Positions 34,239 to 44,205 of a stretch of DNA of 64,000 nt are shown one piece after another (the first letter of the stretch is position 1; each line of letters starts with the position of its first letter). The notes beneath the pieces are model-generated. The model worked only from the letters and a program-made list of their open reading frames with translations, was not told the DNA's origin and made no database searches. Both the position numbers and the translations under genes were made by a program. This DNA comes from Roridomyces roridus (Eukaryota; Basidiomycota; Agaricomycetes; Agaricales; Mycenaceae). Location of the stretch: contig JARKIF010000006.1 of assembly GCA_029378245.1 (NCBI GenBank), positions 2,852,001 through 2,916,000 of the forward strand, in the 5' to 3' direction.

Positions 34239-35784
34239 TCAATACTCGTCCCCGCTCCCCGAACGTTCGGGCGGCTGCCCCGCATCCCGCGCCTCCGAAT
34301 CATCGTAGTAGGTTTCGGGATACCCTCTGTTGTCCGCTGCTTGCCCGTGCCCGGACATCGACATTAATGGTCGCAACAGCATGCTCCCGGGTGGTAGATG
34401 GGCTGGACTATTATTATTAACAGACGACGGCGGTGGTGGCCTGTCTATCTGCGCATGGTTGTCCAGGTACGTCGGGTACGCCGGTGTCAATGGGGTCGTC
34501 ATGGGAGATTGGTGGTAGATCTCCCCTCCTCCTCCCCGTGAGGTGGATGGCGGCGACCAGATTGGGTGACGATAATCCAGTCCGCCGTAAGACTGCTGCT
34601 GCTGCTGGGTGTCCGACGGATACCGAAGAGGTTGGTGGCCATGATCTACACCGTAGGACCCACGAGAAAGCGGGTGCGAAAACGATCGGTGAGATGCACC
34701 GTGGTAGCCGAGGTCATCGCCATACAGACTCATACTGCGCCGAATCGGGCCAAGGCCAGGCGAGTCGTACTCCTTCTTGGCCTTGCGCCACTGTTTACGA
34801 AGTTCCTTGAATTCTGGCAGCAGAACGGAAATGAGCTCAAGGTTTGATTCGAAAAACTTGAAGTGAGGGCGCACCGTTGGGACTCCGCTTGGGACCGTGT
34901 TTTTGCATCTGAACATGGGCGTTCAAATGATTGAGCGTACCATACGCCTTGGTGCATTCCGGCCACGAGCAGTGGTACAACCGCTCAATCTCGTCGTACC
35001 GCCGTCGAGGTCGCTTGCGCACTGTATTCCCAGCAAGTGCAACGAAGGAATAATTCTTTTCTGTGGACGTGGATTCCTGAGAAGGCGCCGTGGACGAGGA
35101 AGACGTGGCTGTTCCCGGTGGCGAGGACCCATATGTGTTTTCCTCGCTCCGCAAGATGTACTGCGGCGAGTTGGAGATGGAAGGAAAGGATGGCTGGAAT
35201 GGAGAGACATCGCCGAGCGAACGGGCGTCCTCCTGTCGCAGGGAGCCGAGACTGGCGACGCGGGGAAGAAAGGGCGATTCCGGGGAGCGAGAGGCTTCCA
35301 CCTCGTAATCATTGTTGTTGTAGTTGTAGTGATTGTGTGCCCCCGCGACCTGAGGCATAGCCGCGTCAGAGATACGGCGCTGGTCTGTGGATATTCTAGG
35401 CAGCGCGCCATATGATCGTGGTTGGGTGTAAGGCGCGCTCTGGAAGCGATTTTGGGACTGGTGCGCGCTCATGGGAAGAGCTGCCGGGTCGTGGGCAGAA
35501 GATTCGCGCGTGGTGTATGGAAACGCATAGGGAGTTGCAGACCCGAAGGAAAAATGGGTCGGGGAGCGAGAGTCGCGTGGGCCGTATTCGTAGTTGGCCT
35601 CCCCAGGCGAGGGTGGGACTCGGAGGGCGTCGTCGTCCACGGTGACGGAAGAAGAATAGGATACGACCGAGTCGGCCGCGAAATGATTTACTATGTGGTG
35701 CAGCAGGCTGCGGGGAATGGATGGATCCTGGGCTGGGACCTCGTCGGAAAACAGGCTGGGGCGGGGCAGATGGACAGAGAGCAT
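34239..35784 (-). CDS. C2H2 zinc-finger transcription factor
   Basis: Two exons, 35784-34875 and 34813-34239, joined in frame by a 61 nt intron (494 residues). A long Ser/Pro/Tyr-rich N-terminal region, containing an Asn-rich run near residue 150, leads to a basic segment KRPRRRYDEIERLY. A single C2H2 finger follows: CSWPECTKAYGTLNHLNAH, ending in MQKHGPKRSP. After the junction, EFKELRKQWRKAKKEY forms a basic helix that, together with the finger, is conserved in fungal regulators of this type. The C-terminal 200 residues are Pro/Ser/Gln-rich and probably act in activation. A nuclear DNA-binding role follows from the finger; the targets are unknown. Confidence 0.9.
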
Positions 35785-37346
35785 ATCCTGGAGTGAAGGG
35801 CGTCGATTTGGCTGTATACAAGGTCATGATAGCTACAGGTCGGTTCAGCATTCAGATCTGAGATATCACGTCAGTCCCCTTCTGGTCTTCGGCTTCCAAA
35901 CTCACTTCCAACACCGCTGCCTGACCCGCCATACCGCTGCGGTCGCACCTCATCTTCCGGCGTTTCGTCCAGACGCATCAGACGGCCCACCCCGCCCGAC
36001 TCGCACGGCGGCGTCGGCCGCTTCCATCTGTTCCTCTCCAAATATGGCCATAAAGCCACCGTTTGGGAATATGCGGAGATGCAGACGTCGATGCCCCCCG
36101 ACGAAGGAGAGGTGGCGACAGATCCGGACGGCTACGCTTCTCATCAACCAGTGGCTTCTGGAATGTGTGCGGGAGAACGAGCCAGTGCCGAATATTCAGA
36201 ATGAATTCCAGACGAATAGGACTCGTTCGTGATTTCTACGTTGCGCGACCGAGAAGGCTCGGGGCGGAAGGGAACATCCGGAAGAGCTTATACCTATATC
36301 GTGTCTCGGGACCGCTGTTTGACCGCTGTTCATGCTATAGAGTACGTTGTTCGGTAAGAGGCCCAGACATCCGCTCTCCGAACAGATCTTGAGCTGGAGT
36401 AGGGGCTTCAGTGCCAAGTACTTGCAGCCTTTCCAAAGTTCAGTTTGGGACAAAGAGGTGAAAGCGGATCATGTGGCTGTACATTGCCATCACGGCGCCG
36501 CAAAACTTGTTCTAGCCTTCGAAGAGCGTCGGGACCGTCTCAACGTCATCGTCGTCGAAATCTTCAAGGAATCCGATCCGCCCCACTTTTCTGGAGCCGG
36601 CTTAATCGGTGCTCTCAACGGAGTGGTGAGCGTCTCCATTCCCTTGGCTCGCCGGACACGCTAAATATTTAAATTCAGGTCGCAGTTCCCCTGGACCACG
36701 GATAATTGCAATTACACGGAGTGAGTGTCGTTTTGGCGGCTACTTCGCATCGACGCGTGCTCAGTACTCATCGCGGCCAGCGTCGTCAGCGTCCGCAAAA
36801 TCACCTGTTCTCTGATCAGTGGACTTTGACGTCAATGAGCGGATATTTACTACTTGCTCTTGGAGCGTTTCTTCCTTGCCTGATTTATCCATGATTTCCT
36901 CCCGTTTGATCAACTTCGACAGAAACTCCACGGACAAAGTCAGTCTTTATCGACTGCGCTGGTCTTACAATCCAGTCAAGCCATCGAGATTCAATTATTC
37001 AACCGCGGTCTCACTCTCTTCCCTCACACTATGAGCGTTTAATTTCCTATTTTCTTCGCACACGGGAGTTGCACGGGAGGGTAACTTTTCCACTCCAATT
37101 GTGGGACTCCATCTTTGATGTCAGACTCCGATTCTGGGTTCAACATTCGCAGGCCACGATTGAAGAAGCCGCCGGATGCCCGCACTGGGTAAAATCCAAA
37201 ATATGTTTGCATCCGCTGATTGACTTCTACGCTTCTCGCCCGGGGTATTGGGCGGTGGGGCAGCTGAGTGGACGAGAGTCAGTGGAGCTGTTTTTATATT
37301 CGGGAACATAAAAAGGTGGTGTCCAGGATCCGGAGAGACGATTGAC
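35785..37346. other. Divergent intergenic region
   Basis: Lies between the starts of the C2H2 gene (minus) and DUF6534 copy 2 (plus). A plus frame at 36347-36664 contains a fairly regular segment (DRLNVIVVEIFKE) but has no partner exons that I can see. Nothing else is supported. Confidence 0.4.
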
Positions 37347-39270
37347 ATGGCCCCCAACACTGGAATAACGAACACTATTGGCGCGATTCTTGCAGGGGCT
37401 TTTATCTGTATCGCGTGAGGGTCTACCAGTTCTTTCCACTCGAGTGTCGCTGATCAACTGGCAGACTTTCCGCCATTGTGGGGTTCCAGACCTTTCTCTA
37501 CTTCCAGGTATTTCACAGCGATCAACTTCGGTACAAAATGACGGTTCGTCACTCGTTTCATTGGGCATACCTTTTAATGAATTGCCCAGGTTGCTTGGAT
37601 CTGGTTTGTCCGTCTGTCTTCCCGTACGGGATGAATGTGTGAATACTTCTCCAGGGCCTTGGATACAGTCCATACCGTCCTTATTGGCACTATCGTTTGG
37701 CAGTTTGCCATTGCAAATTTTGGGAACTCTGCCATTACAAACACAATCTTCGCGTTCGTGAAGCTTGAACATGTCGTGATACTTCCCTGTACTGACCATT
37801 TCCCACAGAACCGTTCCGGTGAGGCCATTTCTGGGACCTGGAGCGACTATCATTCAACCCTTTAGGCCACGGTCGTGATAACCGGCCTGACTACACTCAG
37901 CGCAAACATGTGAGTGACTATGTCTGCTTCTCGACATGTTCTAACTTTTCGTTCACGCAGTTTTTACGGATGGAGACTGCACAAGCGTCAGTGAACTTGA
38001 TTCATGTGGGGAATGTTCGACTTCAATCCTATTAGTGAGCAAGCGCAATTGGTGGATTAGTGGACCCATAGTGAGTGATCCAACCACAACCTTTCGCTGT
38101 TTTGATCACATTTGGCTCGTTGGCAGGCATGCTTGTCCCTCGCCCGCATGGGTACGTCAAACGTCCGTTTACGAATTTCTCTGACATGAACGGTCCAGCT
38201 TTGTCAATCGGTGCCTCTCAATTACACCTAACTTATGCAATGCTGAAGGTTCAATTATAGTCAACGCGATGGAAATGTAACATCTTCCTGACATCCTCTT
38301 CTCTGCATGCAGATGCTAATGAACATATAGGATAATCGAGAAGTCATTTTCCAATTTTTCAGCCAGAATCAAGGTTCGTTCTATTTCCAATCCAAGTCTC
38401 GCTGTACATCTAAGGAAATTACAGTCCTTGGTCACCGGAGCATTGATCATATCTGCGGTCACGGACCTTTTGGTCTCTGCTGCGCGTTACTATTACCTTC
38501 GACGCCTCAAGGAAGGGTACTTGATGTCCCAGGAAGTTCTAGACAGTATCGTGATCTTTACAGTGAACGATGGCGGGATAACTTGTAGGCAGCTTTCAGC
38601 ATTTTTCGAGTGCTGTTCTGGACGTTCATTTACTCAGGCGCTGTTGCTCTCGCTACAACCGCATGCGTACGATTATCTTCAACGACATTGGGCAGTGGTT
38701 GATTTTTGCATGCCCTTACAGTGGCTCGTCATGCCTGGCAATTTCATCTGGCTCGCGAGTGCGTCTCATGTTCTTTTATCTGTACCAACTTTGACAGGAT
38801 TTCCAGTCTACTTCACTTTGGTCAAATGTAAGAATCGTCTCCAAGTATCATCTCAATGACTGGAATTGCCCGGCAGTCTACTCGAATTCTGTTCTATCAA
38901 CGTAAGTGGGACCCGCGCACATCTTCCTTTTCTCCTCATGCCCTTCTAGACTCAATCTCCGAAATTGGTACCGTCACCGACCGGTTCATGTCACTAATAT
39001 CCCACTGAAGTCGCGCCTAACTTCGGGGCCGAGCACTGCGCATGTCCCATCCAATTCGACCGACGGCAAGAGGGTGGCAAGCATTGATGATGGGATTCCT
39101 TCGGTATATCTCTCAGCTCCAACGAGGACGTTGTCGCTCATCATCTCGATTCACAGAGGATGGAAGTGTTCATCGACCATCAGGTTGAATATGTTGGGGA
39201 TCTTGGTCAGAATGGAAAGGATGAAGATGGACAATCTCATTCGTCTCAAAAGTCCGTGGATATTTCCTGA
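37347..39270 (+). CDS. DUF6534-family membrane protein, copy 2
   Basis: Multi-exon membrane protein of the same agaricomycete family as copy 1. It begins MAPNTGITNTIGAILAGAF at 37347. The exons then give ALSAIVGFQTFLYFQVF, VAWIWALDTVHTVLIG, WQFAIANFGNSAITNTIF, TVVITGLTTLSANIFYGWRL, TDLLVSAARYYYLRRLKEGY, LMSQEVLDSIVIFTVNDGG, MPGNFIWLA and, after the last intron, RMEVFIDHQVEYVGDLGQNG, with the stop at 39270. The WALDTVH motif and the alternation of hydrophobic segments with short loops fit the family. Junctions checked keep frame. No function is established for the family. Confidence 0.75.
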
Positions 39271-39426
39271 AGCGGTGGAAGGTTCCTGGCTGCAGTCCTT
39301 ATGTTCAAAATTTACTGCTTTGTACATTATAATCTACCTTTGAAAATTATCGAGTCGCGAAAAGTTTAGGAAGGACACGAGGAGAAATACTAGATGAGAT
39401 CGATCGCGATTCGCCAACTCAAGGGT

Positions 39427-39453
39427 TGTGGTTGAATTCGCCATTCAACCACA
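39427..39453. repeat. Perfect 11 bp hairpin
   Basis: TGTGGTTGAAT and ATTCAACCACA are separated by the five bases TCGCC. It may be a structured site or a small palindrome relic; its role is unknown. Confidence 0.6.
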
Positions 39454-39519
39454 GCGGCGGTTCGCGAAACATGATATTGGTCTTGAATTCAAATTTTAAA
39501 CGTTCCAAAAACCCCTCTG

Positions 39520-39600
39520 CTGTCCCCCCATGACAAAACACGTGACTTTTTCATTACCTAATCAGAAGGTTGCGTGTTCAACCCCGGCTGCAGCAACAGT
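39520..39600 (+). pseudogene. tRNA-like relic with oligo-T end
   Basis: The 3' half (ATCAGAAGGTTGCGTGTTCA then ACCCCGGCTGCAGCA) resembles the anticodon-to-acceptor part of a tRNA. It is followed within a few bases by TTTTT, a pol III terminator. The 5' half lacks a proper D arm, and the T stem pairs at only three of five positions. Likely a tRNA pseudogene. Confidence 0.3.
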
Positions 39601-39632
39601 TTTTAAACTGAACTTGTACAACTGAAGCCACC

Positions 39633-40107
39633 TGTCACGACAAGACTTGTTTCACGCGTCCAACAGCGGTAAGATGCTGCGGATTGGGTAGTGCGCTACT
39701 AAAGCTCGTAAAATGAACTGAATAAAAGTCTAGGAGAGGGTACAGAATACGACGACTAGCTACTGCTTTTATACTGTGAGGAATAGATCTACGATGCTAC
39801 ACTAATTGTCCTGGCTTCCGACATGCACTATTGTCCTGCACCGTTGTCGTCTCCTATTGTCATGTCTACACCGTGTTCATCATAGAAGCCTGTCATGATC
39901 TGACAGTTCACTGATCGAAAACTCCTTCCCTCATCCACGCTGTCGTTCATAAATATGAAACTGTCCCACGTCTTTAAATAATGTCTTCCTCGGCTTCTTC
40001 CTCAATCCGATCGAGACGGGGTTCCCATGACTTTAACGCTGTACGGCGCCAATGTATATCTGGTTTATTTGGCGTTGTCACGTGCGCAAATAGGTCAGCG
40101 CGTGACA
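39633..40107 (-). repeat. 3' LTR of chromovirus
   Basis: 475 bp, reading the same as the other LTR by eye, bounded by TGTCACG and CGTGACA. On the minus strand it is the downstream LTR. The last 134 nt of the pol reading frame lie inside it. Confidence 0.95.
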
Positions 40108-43100
40108 TTACCCCCTCTCTAGGATCGACGTCCTCGTCGATGTCGACAAACCAATTTTCATCGGGAATAAATAATTTCTTCTTTGAGTATTGTCGGGACT
40201 CCTCCTTTGGGACGAATCTTTTGCATTCGCCGTCCCAATATCCAGCCGGGAGTGTGGGTAGCGCCCTGACGTCAATGCTGTGTTCCCTGTTATATTTGTC
40301 CAACAGCTTCTTTGCATGTGTCAAGTTACGCGATGGTTCCCACGTCCTTTCTCCCATCGGATAATTCTTCCACTTTATTAAATATTGAAAACCGCGTCCC
40401 ATCTTGCGGTGTTTCAGGATCTCCTCCACCTCGTATTCCTCCTCGCCGGATATGATTTTCGGCGGCGGTCGTTTCTCCCTTCGATTTTCGGGCGGTTCCG
40501 TATACGGTGTGAGAATCGCCTCGTTGAACACCGGATGTGACTTGTCCGTGCTCGGCAATTTCAACCTATAGGATGACGCTCCGACTTTCTCCAGGACCTC
40601 GTACGGCCCGAGCCTCCTATCTCCCAGCTTCTTCGAGGGTCTATCCGTCTGGATGTTCGTCGCCTCGATCCAGACCTTGTCTCCCTTTTTAAATACTGGC
40701 GCTGGTCGCCGTCGTAGGTTATATGATTTTTCCATTGTTTTCTGTGTTTTTTCTAATGCCGCGGTCGCCTCATTGCGGATCTTTTTCATTTTCTTGCCGA
40801 ACTCGTGGGCAGCCTCGTTCCTCGTCTCCACGGCATTCTCGATCCCTTTCCAAGGGTGATAGCCGGTATTTAAATAAAATGGCGAGGCCTTCGTTGCCGA
40901 ACTGGCCTTGTCGTTGTAACAGAACTCCGCTAGGGAGAGCCACTCGGCCCAGTCCGTTTGGTCATAATTGATAAATATGCGGAGATATTTCTCGATCTCC
41001 TGGTTCATCCGTTCCGTCTGCCCGTCGGTTATCGGATGGTGTGCCGTACTCGGGTTCATTTCCATCCCCAGGATCTTATTGAGCTCCCTCATAAAGCCTC
41101 CTACATATCTCGGATCCCGATCCGAGATGATCTTTCGGGGTACCCCATGATATCTAATCACACGGTCGCGTGTCAAACGCGCAACTCCTTCAGCCGTGAT
41201 TTCCATGGTCGTGGGCTCCACGTGAATCATCTTGCTAAAAGTGTCCACCCAGACTTGAATCGCATTGTGACCGTTGCTAATTGGTAACGGTCCGATCAAG
41301 TCCATCGAAATGATCTGCCAGGGTCCTTCCGCAATCTTGTGCGGGTTCAGCTTGCCCTGCTTGTGCCGAAGAACTCGTGACCTCTGACACGCTTCGCACG
41401 ACTTTACATACTCGGAAACGTTGTTGCCGAGCTTCGGCCACCAGTAATTTCGTTCAACGAGTTCCTGTGTCCGGTTCCCTCCGGGGTGTCCCACGATCGC
41501 CGGATCGTGATGGAGTCCAATAATTTTATTTCTAAGTTCCGTGTTATGCGGAACGTAAATAAGGCCATTGTAGTAAACAATGCCGTCCTCCTCCTCCCAT
41601 CTAGGGAGCTTCTTTAGTAAGGCAGACCTCACGCTGCGGTCCCTCTTGCGTTCCGCTCGGATCTCTTCCAGGAGATCCTTCTCGACGCCTTCGAGCGTGA
41701 TTTCCTGCACTCGGAAGTACTCGGGCTTAAGTAAGACAATTTCCTGGTTGTCTTCTTTTCCCTGGTCATGATCCGCCCTGCGGGATAACAAGTCGGCCTG
41801 CTTGTTCAAAGCTCCGGGCCGGTGCCGTAACGAGAAGTCGTACTGCGACAACTCGATGATCCATCGTGCCTGCCTACGATTGATCTTCTGTGGCTTTTTG
41901 AAGTATTGGAGGTTCTTGTGATCCGTCAGAACCTCGAACGTGTGCCTTGCACCGAGTAGGAACTGCCTCCACTCATCAAGAGCGAGCATAATTGCGAGCA
42001 TCTCCTTGTCATAGATCTCGTAATTCCTCTCGGTGTCGCTCATGCCGTGAGACATGAAAGCAACAGGCCTCCATACTCCTTCTTGGAGCTGGCTGAGCAC
42101 TGCTCCAACCGCTCTGTCCGACGCATCGGCCTCAAGCCGATATTCCCCGTCATCTGTTGGCAACGCCAAGATGACATCCTCCGTGATCCGTTCCTTCAAT
42201 TGGCTGATCGCCTTCTCCTGTTCCGGTCCCCAGGACCACGCAACCTTCCCCGTCAACTTAGTGAGGGGCCTGGTGATGTCGGCAAAGCCGCGGACAAATT
42301 GCCGATAAAAGTTAACAAAGCCGAGGAACGCCTGCACTTGCTTGACGTTCTTCGGCACCGGCCACTCCATGATCCCTTTGATTTTCACCGGGTCCATCCG
42401 CATGGAGTTGTGGGAAATAATAACCCCGAGGTATTCGATCTCTCTCTTCTCGAATTCACACTTCTCGGGTTTCAAGAATAATTTATTCTTTTCTAACGTC
42501 TCCAGGACGCGTGACACAATCCGTCTATGCTCCTCCAGGGAGTCCGTGTAAATTAAAATGTCATCTAGGTATACAATCACGTGGCCCTCGTTGATGAGAT
42601 CCCGAAGAATGTCGTTCATCATCGTTTGGAACGTGGCCGGTGAGTTGGTCAACCCAAAGAACATGACAAGCGGCTCGAACAATCCCCGATTGGTCCAAAA
42701 AGCCGCTTTCCACTCGTCTCCTTCCTTGATCCGTACATTGTTGTAACCCCAACGTATGTCAAGCTTGGAGAAGAATCGTGCTCCTCGGAGTTTGTTGACC
42801 AGCTCCGAGATTAGAGGCAACGGGTACTTGTTCTTCACCGTCATCTCGTTGAGCTTCCGGTAATCCTGTACCGGTCGAAGGGACCCGTCCTTCTTTTTAA
42901 TAAAAAAGAACGCCGAAGCCATCGGCGACTTGGAAGGTCTGATCCGTCCACTCTTGAGATTCTCTTCAAGAAACTCGTTCAGCTTTTCTTGTTCGCTTAA
43001 CGAGAGTGGATAGATCTTGCAATCAACAGCCTTTGATCCGGGCTTTAATTCGATCGCATGATCCCAAGGCCGCTTTTCCGGCAATGAGTCGAATGACTCT

Positions 43101-44008
43101 TTTGCGAAAACCTTGACGTGCTCCCGGTATTGCTCCGGGATCTTGTCTTCCGTCAATTTTTCCTTTTCTGCCAAAGCCTGTTCGGCCATCTGCTGTGCCT
43201 GCGTCGCCTTGCTTCGCAGCTCCACAACAGGCGCAAAGTCGACCAACAGGATCGACTCGCCTTCTTCCACCGCTTCCTCCCGTGTGACACCTTTTCTGGA
43301 TTCCAGTCCGGTCATGCCACACTCAGCCGGACATCGGCTGAACTTCATGGTCTGGTCCCGCCAGTTGATCTCCGGGTTGTGTTTAAACAACCAGTCGTAC
43401 CCAATAAACACACGTGCTTTGCCTAAGCCCGTGATCAGGAACTTTTGTCTTTCGACATGTGGGCCGATAGACATGATCATCTCTACGTAATGAGTGATCT
43501 TGCCTTTGGTGTTCTCGGTCCCGTCGGCATTCCTGGCCACAATCGGCATGTCGAGTTTTTTAAGCTCGAAGCCTTCGGCCTTGGCATAGTCCCTGTCCAT
43601 GCACGTGGTGGTACACCCGTTGTCCAGCAACGTACGAATGGAACGTGTTTTCCCCGTGTCCAGTGCTTCCAGCTGGACTGCCACCAACATCTCGTGGTGG
43701 ACACGTTGCCGTTGGAACTCACGCAGCTCCTGAGCTAGGCGTTGTTCCGTTTCTCCCATAGCACGGCGTGCTAGCCATTGGGCGGCCTCTTTCTTCTTGA
43801 GACCGAACGGCACCCGTGTGTGCTTAGGCGCTACCTCCTCTTTCGAGGATTGAGCCTCCGCGGCATCGCCGCCCTTTTTCTTCTCACTATTTTTCTCACT
43901 GGTTTGGGTTCCAGGGGCCTTTTTAAAAGCGCTCCAGCGCTTGTTCTCTGCATCCATGCGTTGATTCTTTAAGTTACGTTTCCGATTCTGATTCTCCAAG
44001 ATACATAT
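39974..44008 (-). CDS. pol: Chromovirus Pol (PR-RT-RH-INT-chromodomain)
   Basis: One open frame of over 1340 codons. It contains a retropepsin-like protease (TLLDNGCTTTCMD, with Asn after the catalytic Asp rather than the usual Ser/Thr), then reverse transcriptase with LRPVQDYRKLNEMT, FSKLDIRWGYNNVRI and the catalytic YLDDILIYT. RNase H follows (LEADASDRAVGAVLSQ, YDKEMLAIMLALDEW, TDHKNLQYF). Integrase has a zinc-binding HHDPAIVGHPGG...CEACQ, then MDLIGPLP, ISDRDPRYV and DGQTERMNQE for the D,D,E triad. The chromodomain reads YEVEEILKHRKMGRGFQYLI then KWKNYPMGERTWEP. The open frame has no ATG at its beginning: ILENQNRKRN is reached through a -1 shift at 44008-44014, and the first ATG is MDAENKRW. 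The C-terminus runs into the 3' LTR. Confidence 0.95.
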   Translation of the reverse strand: MCILENQNRKRNLKNQRMDAENKRWSAFKKAPGTQTSEKNSEKKKGGDAAEAQSSKEEVAPKHTRVPFGLKKKEAAQWLARRAMGETEQRLAQELREFQRQRVHHEMLVAVQLEALDTGKTRSIRTLLDNGCTTTCMDRDYAKAEGFELKKLDMPIVARNADGTENTKGKITHYVEMIMSIGPHVERQKFLITGLGKARVFIGYDWLFKHNPEINWRDQTMKFSRCPAECGMTGLESRKGVTREEAVEEGESILLVDFAPVVELRSKATQAQQMAEQALAEKEKLTEDKIPEQYREHVKVFAKESFDSLPEKRPWDHAIELKPGSKAVDCKIYPLSLSEQEKLNEFLEENLKSGRIRPSKSPMASAFFFIKKKDGSLRPVQDYRKLNEMTVKNKYPLPLISELVNKLRGARFFSKLDIRWGYNNVRIKEGDEWKAAFWTNRGLFEPLVMFFGLTNSPATFQTMMNDILRDLINEGHVIVYLDDILIYTDSLEEHRRIVSRVLETLEKNKLFLKPEKCEFEKREIEYLGVIISHNSMRMDPVKIKGIMEWPVPKNVKQVQAFLGFVNFYRQFVRGFADITRPLTKLTGKVAWSWGPEQEKAISQLKERITEDVILALPTDDGEYRLEADASDRAVGAVLSQLQEGVWRPVAFMSHGMSDTERNYEIYDKEMLAIMLALDEWRQFLLGARHTFEVLTDHKNLQYFKKPQKINRRQARWIIELSQYDFSLRHRPGALNKQADLLSRRADHDQGKEDNQEIVLLKPEYFRVQEITLEGVEKDLLEEIRAERKRDRSVRSALLKKLPRWEEEDGIVYYNGLIYVPHNTELRNKIIGLHHDPAIVGHPGGNRTQELVERNYWWPKLGNNVSEYVKSCEACQRSRVLRHKQGKLNPHKIAEGPWQIISMDLIGPLPISNGHNAIQVWVDTFSKMIHVEPTTMEITAEGVARLTRDRVIRYHGVPRKIISDRDPRYVGGFMRELNKILGMEMNPSTAHHPITDGQTERMNQEIEKYLRIFINYDQTDWAEWLSLAEFCYNDKASSATKASPFYLNTGYHPWKGIENAVETRNEAAHEFGKKMKKIRNEATAALEKTQKTMEKSYNLRRRPAPVFKKGDKVWIEATNIQTDRPSKKLGDRRLGPYEVLEKVGASSYRLKLPSTDKSHPVFNEAILTPYTEPPENRREKRPPPKIISGEEEYEVEEILKHRKMGRGFQYLIKWKNYPMGERTWEPSRNLTHAKKLLDKYNREHSIDVRALPTLPAGYWDGECKRFVPKEESRQYSKKKLFIPDENWFVDIDEDVDPREGVMSRADLFAHVTTPNKPDIHWRRTALKSWEPRLDRIEEEAEEDII
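40111..40120 (-). other. Polypurine tract
   Basis: The minus strand reads AGAGAGGGGG three bases before the 3' LTR, the usual place of the plus-strand primer in LTR elements. Confidence 0.75.
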
Positions 44009-44205
44009 TTTTTTGGCTTTTGTACTTCGCCTACAAGAAATTCTTGTATACTACGTTGTAGGCTAGTTTTTTCTACATAATTTACAGGTACACTATTTTG
44101 CACATTGTTCGTGCTGTCCGTAACCGCCTCTAGCGGTGTAAACTGTCCATGGATTACAGATACGGGAGGGCACACCGGTTCGGCCTTGACTGGGCGCCCT
44201 ATCAA
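43969..44205 (-). CDS. Chromovirus linker frame between gag and pol
   Basis: A frame of about 66-78 codons without an ATG (it begins LIGRPVKAEP) in the -1 frame relative to gag, overlapping the gag stop at one end and the pol frame at the other. It has no motif of its own; it would bridge nucleocapsid to protease. The stop at 43969 lies 39 nt past the second slippery site. Confidence 0.7.
   Translation of the reverse strand: MIGRPVKAEPVCPPVSVIHGQFTPLEAVTDSTNNVQNSVPVNYVEKTSLQRSIQEFLVGEVQKPKKYVSWRIRIGNVT
44008..44014 (-). promoter_or_regulatory. Second -1 slippery heptamer (A AAA AAA)
   Basis: In the linker frame the codons are CCA AAA AAA TAT, so the heptamer is correctly phased (X XXY YYZ). 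Slipping back one base enters the pol frame exactly, continuing ATA TGT ATC TTG GAG AAT. Confidence 0.7.

Larger units (their letters stand above)
39271..39632. other. Intergenic before retrotransposon
   Basis: Contains a perfect hairpin (39427-39453), a tRNA-like relic (about 39520-39600) and the left copy of the retrotransposon target duplication CCACC (39628-39632). Confidence 0.5.

Noticed and set aside
43300..43700. Protease Asp-Asn-Gly as a dead active site
   Set aside because: The catalytic Asp and Gly are present and variation after the Asp occurs in fungal retroelement proteases, so this is not evidence of inactivation.
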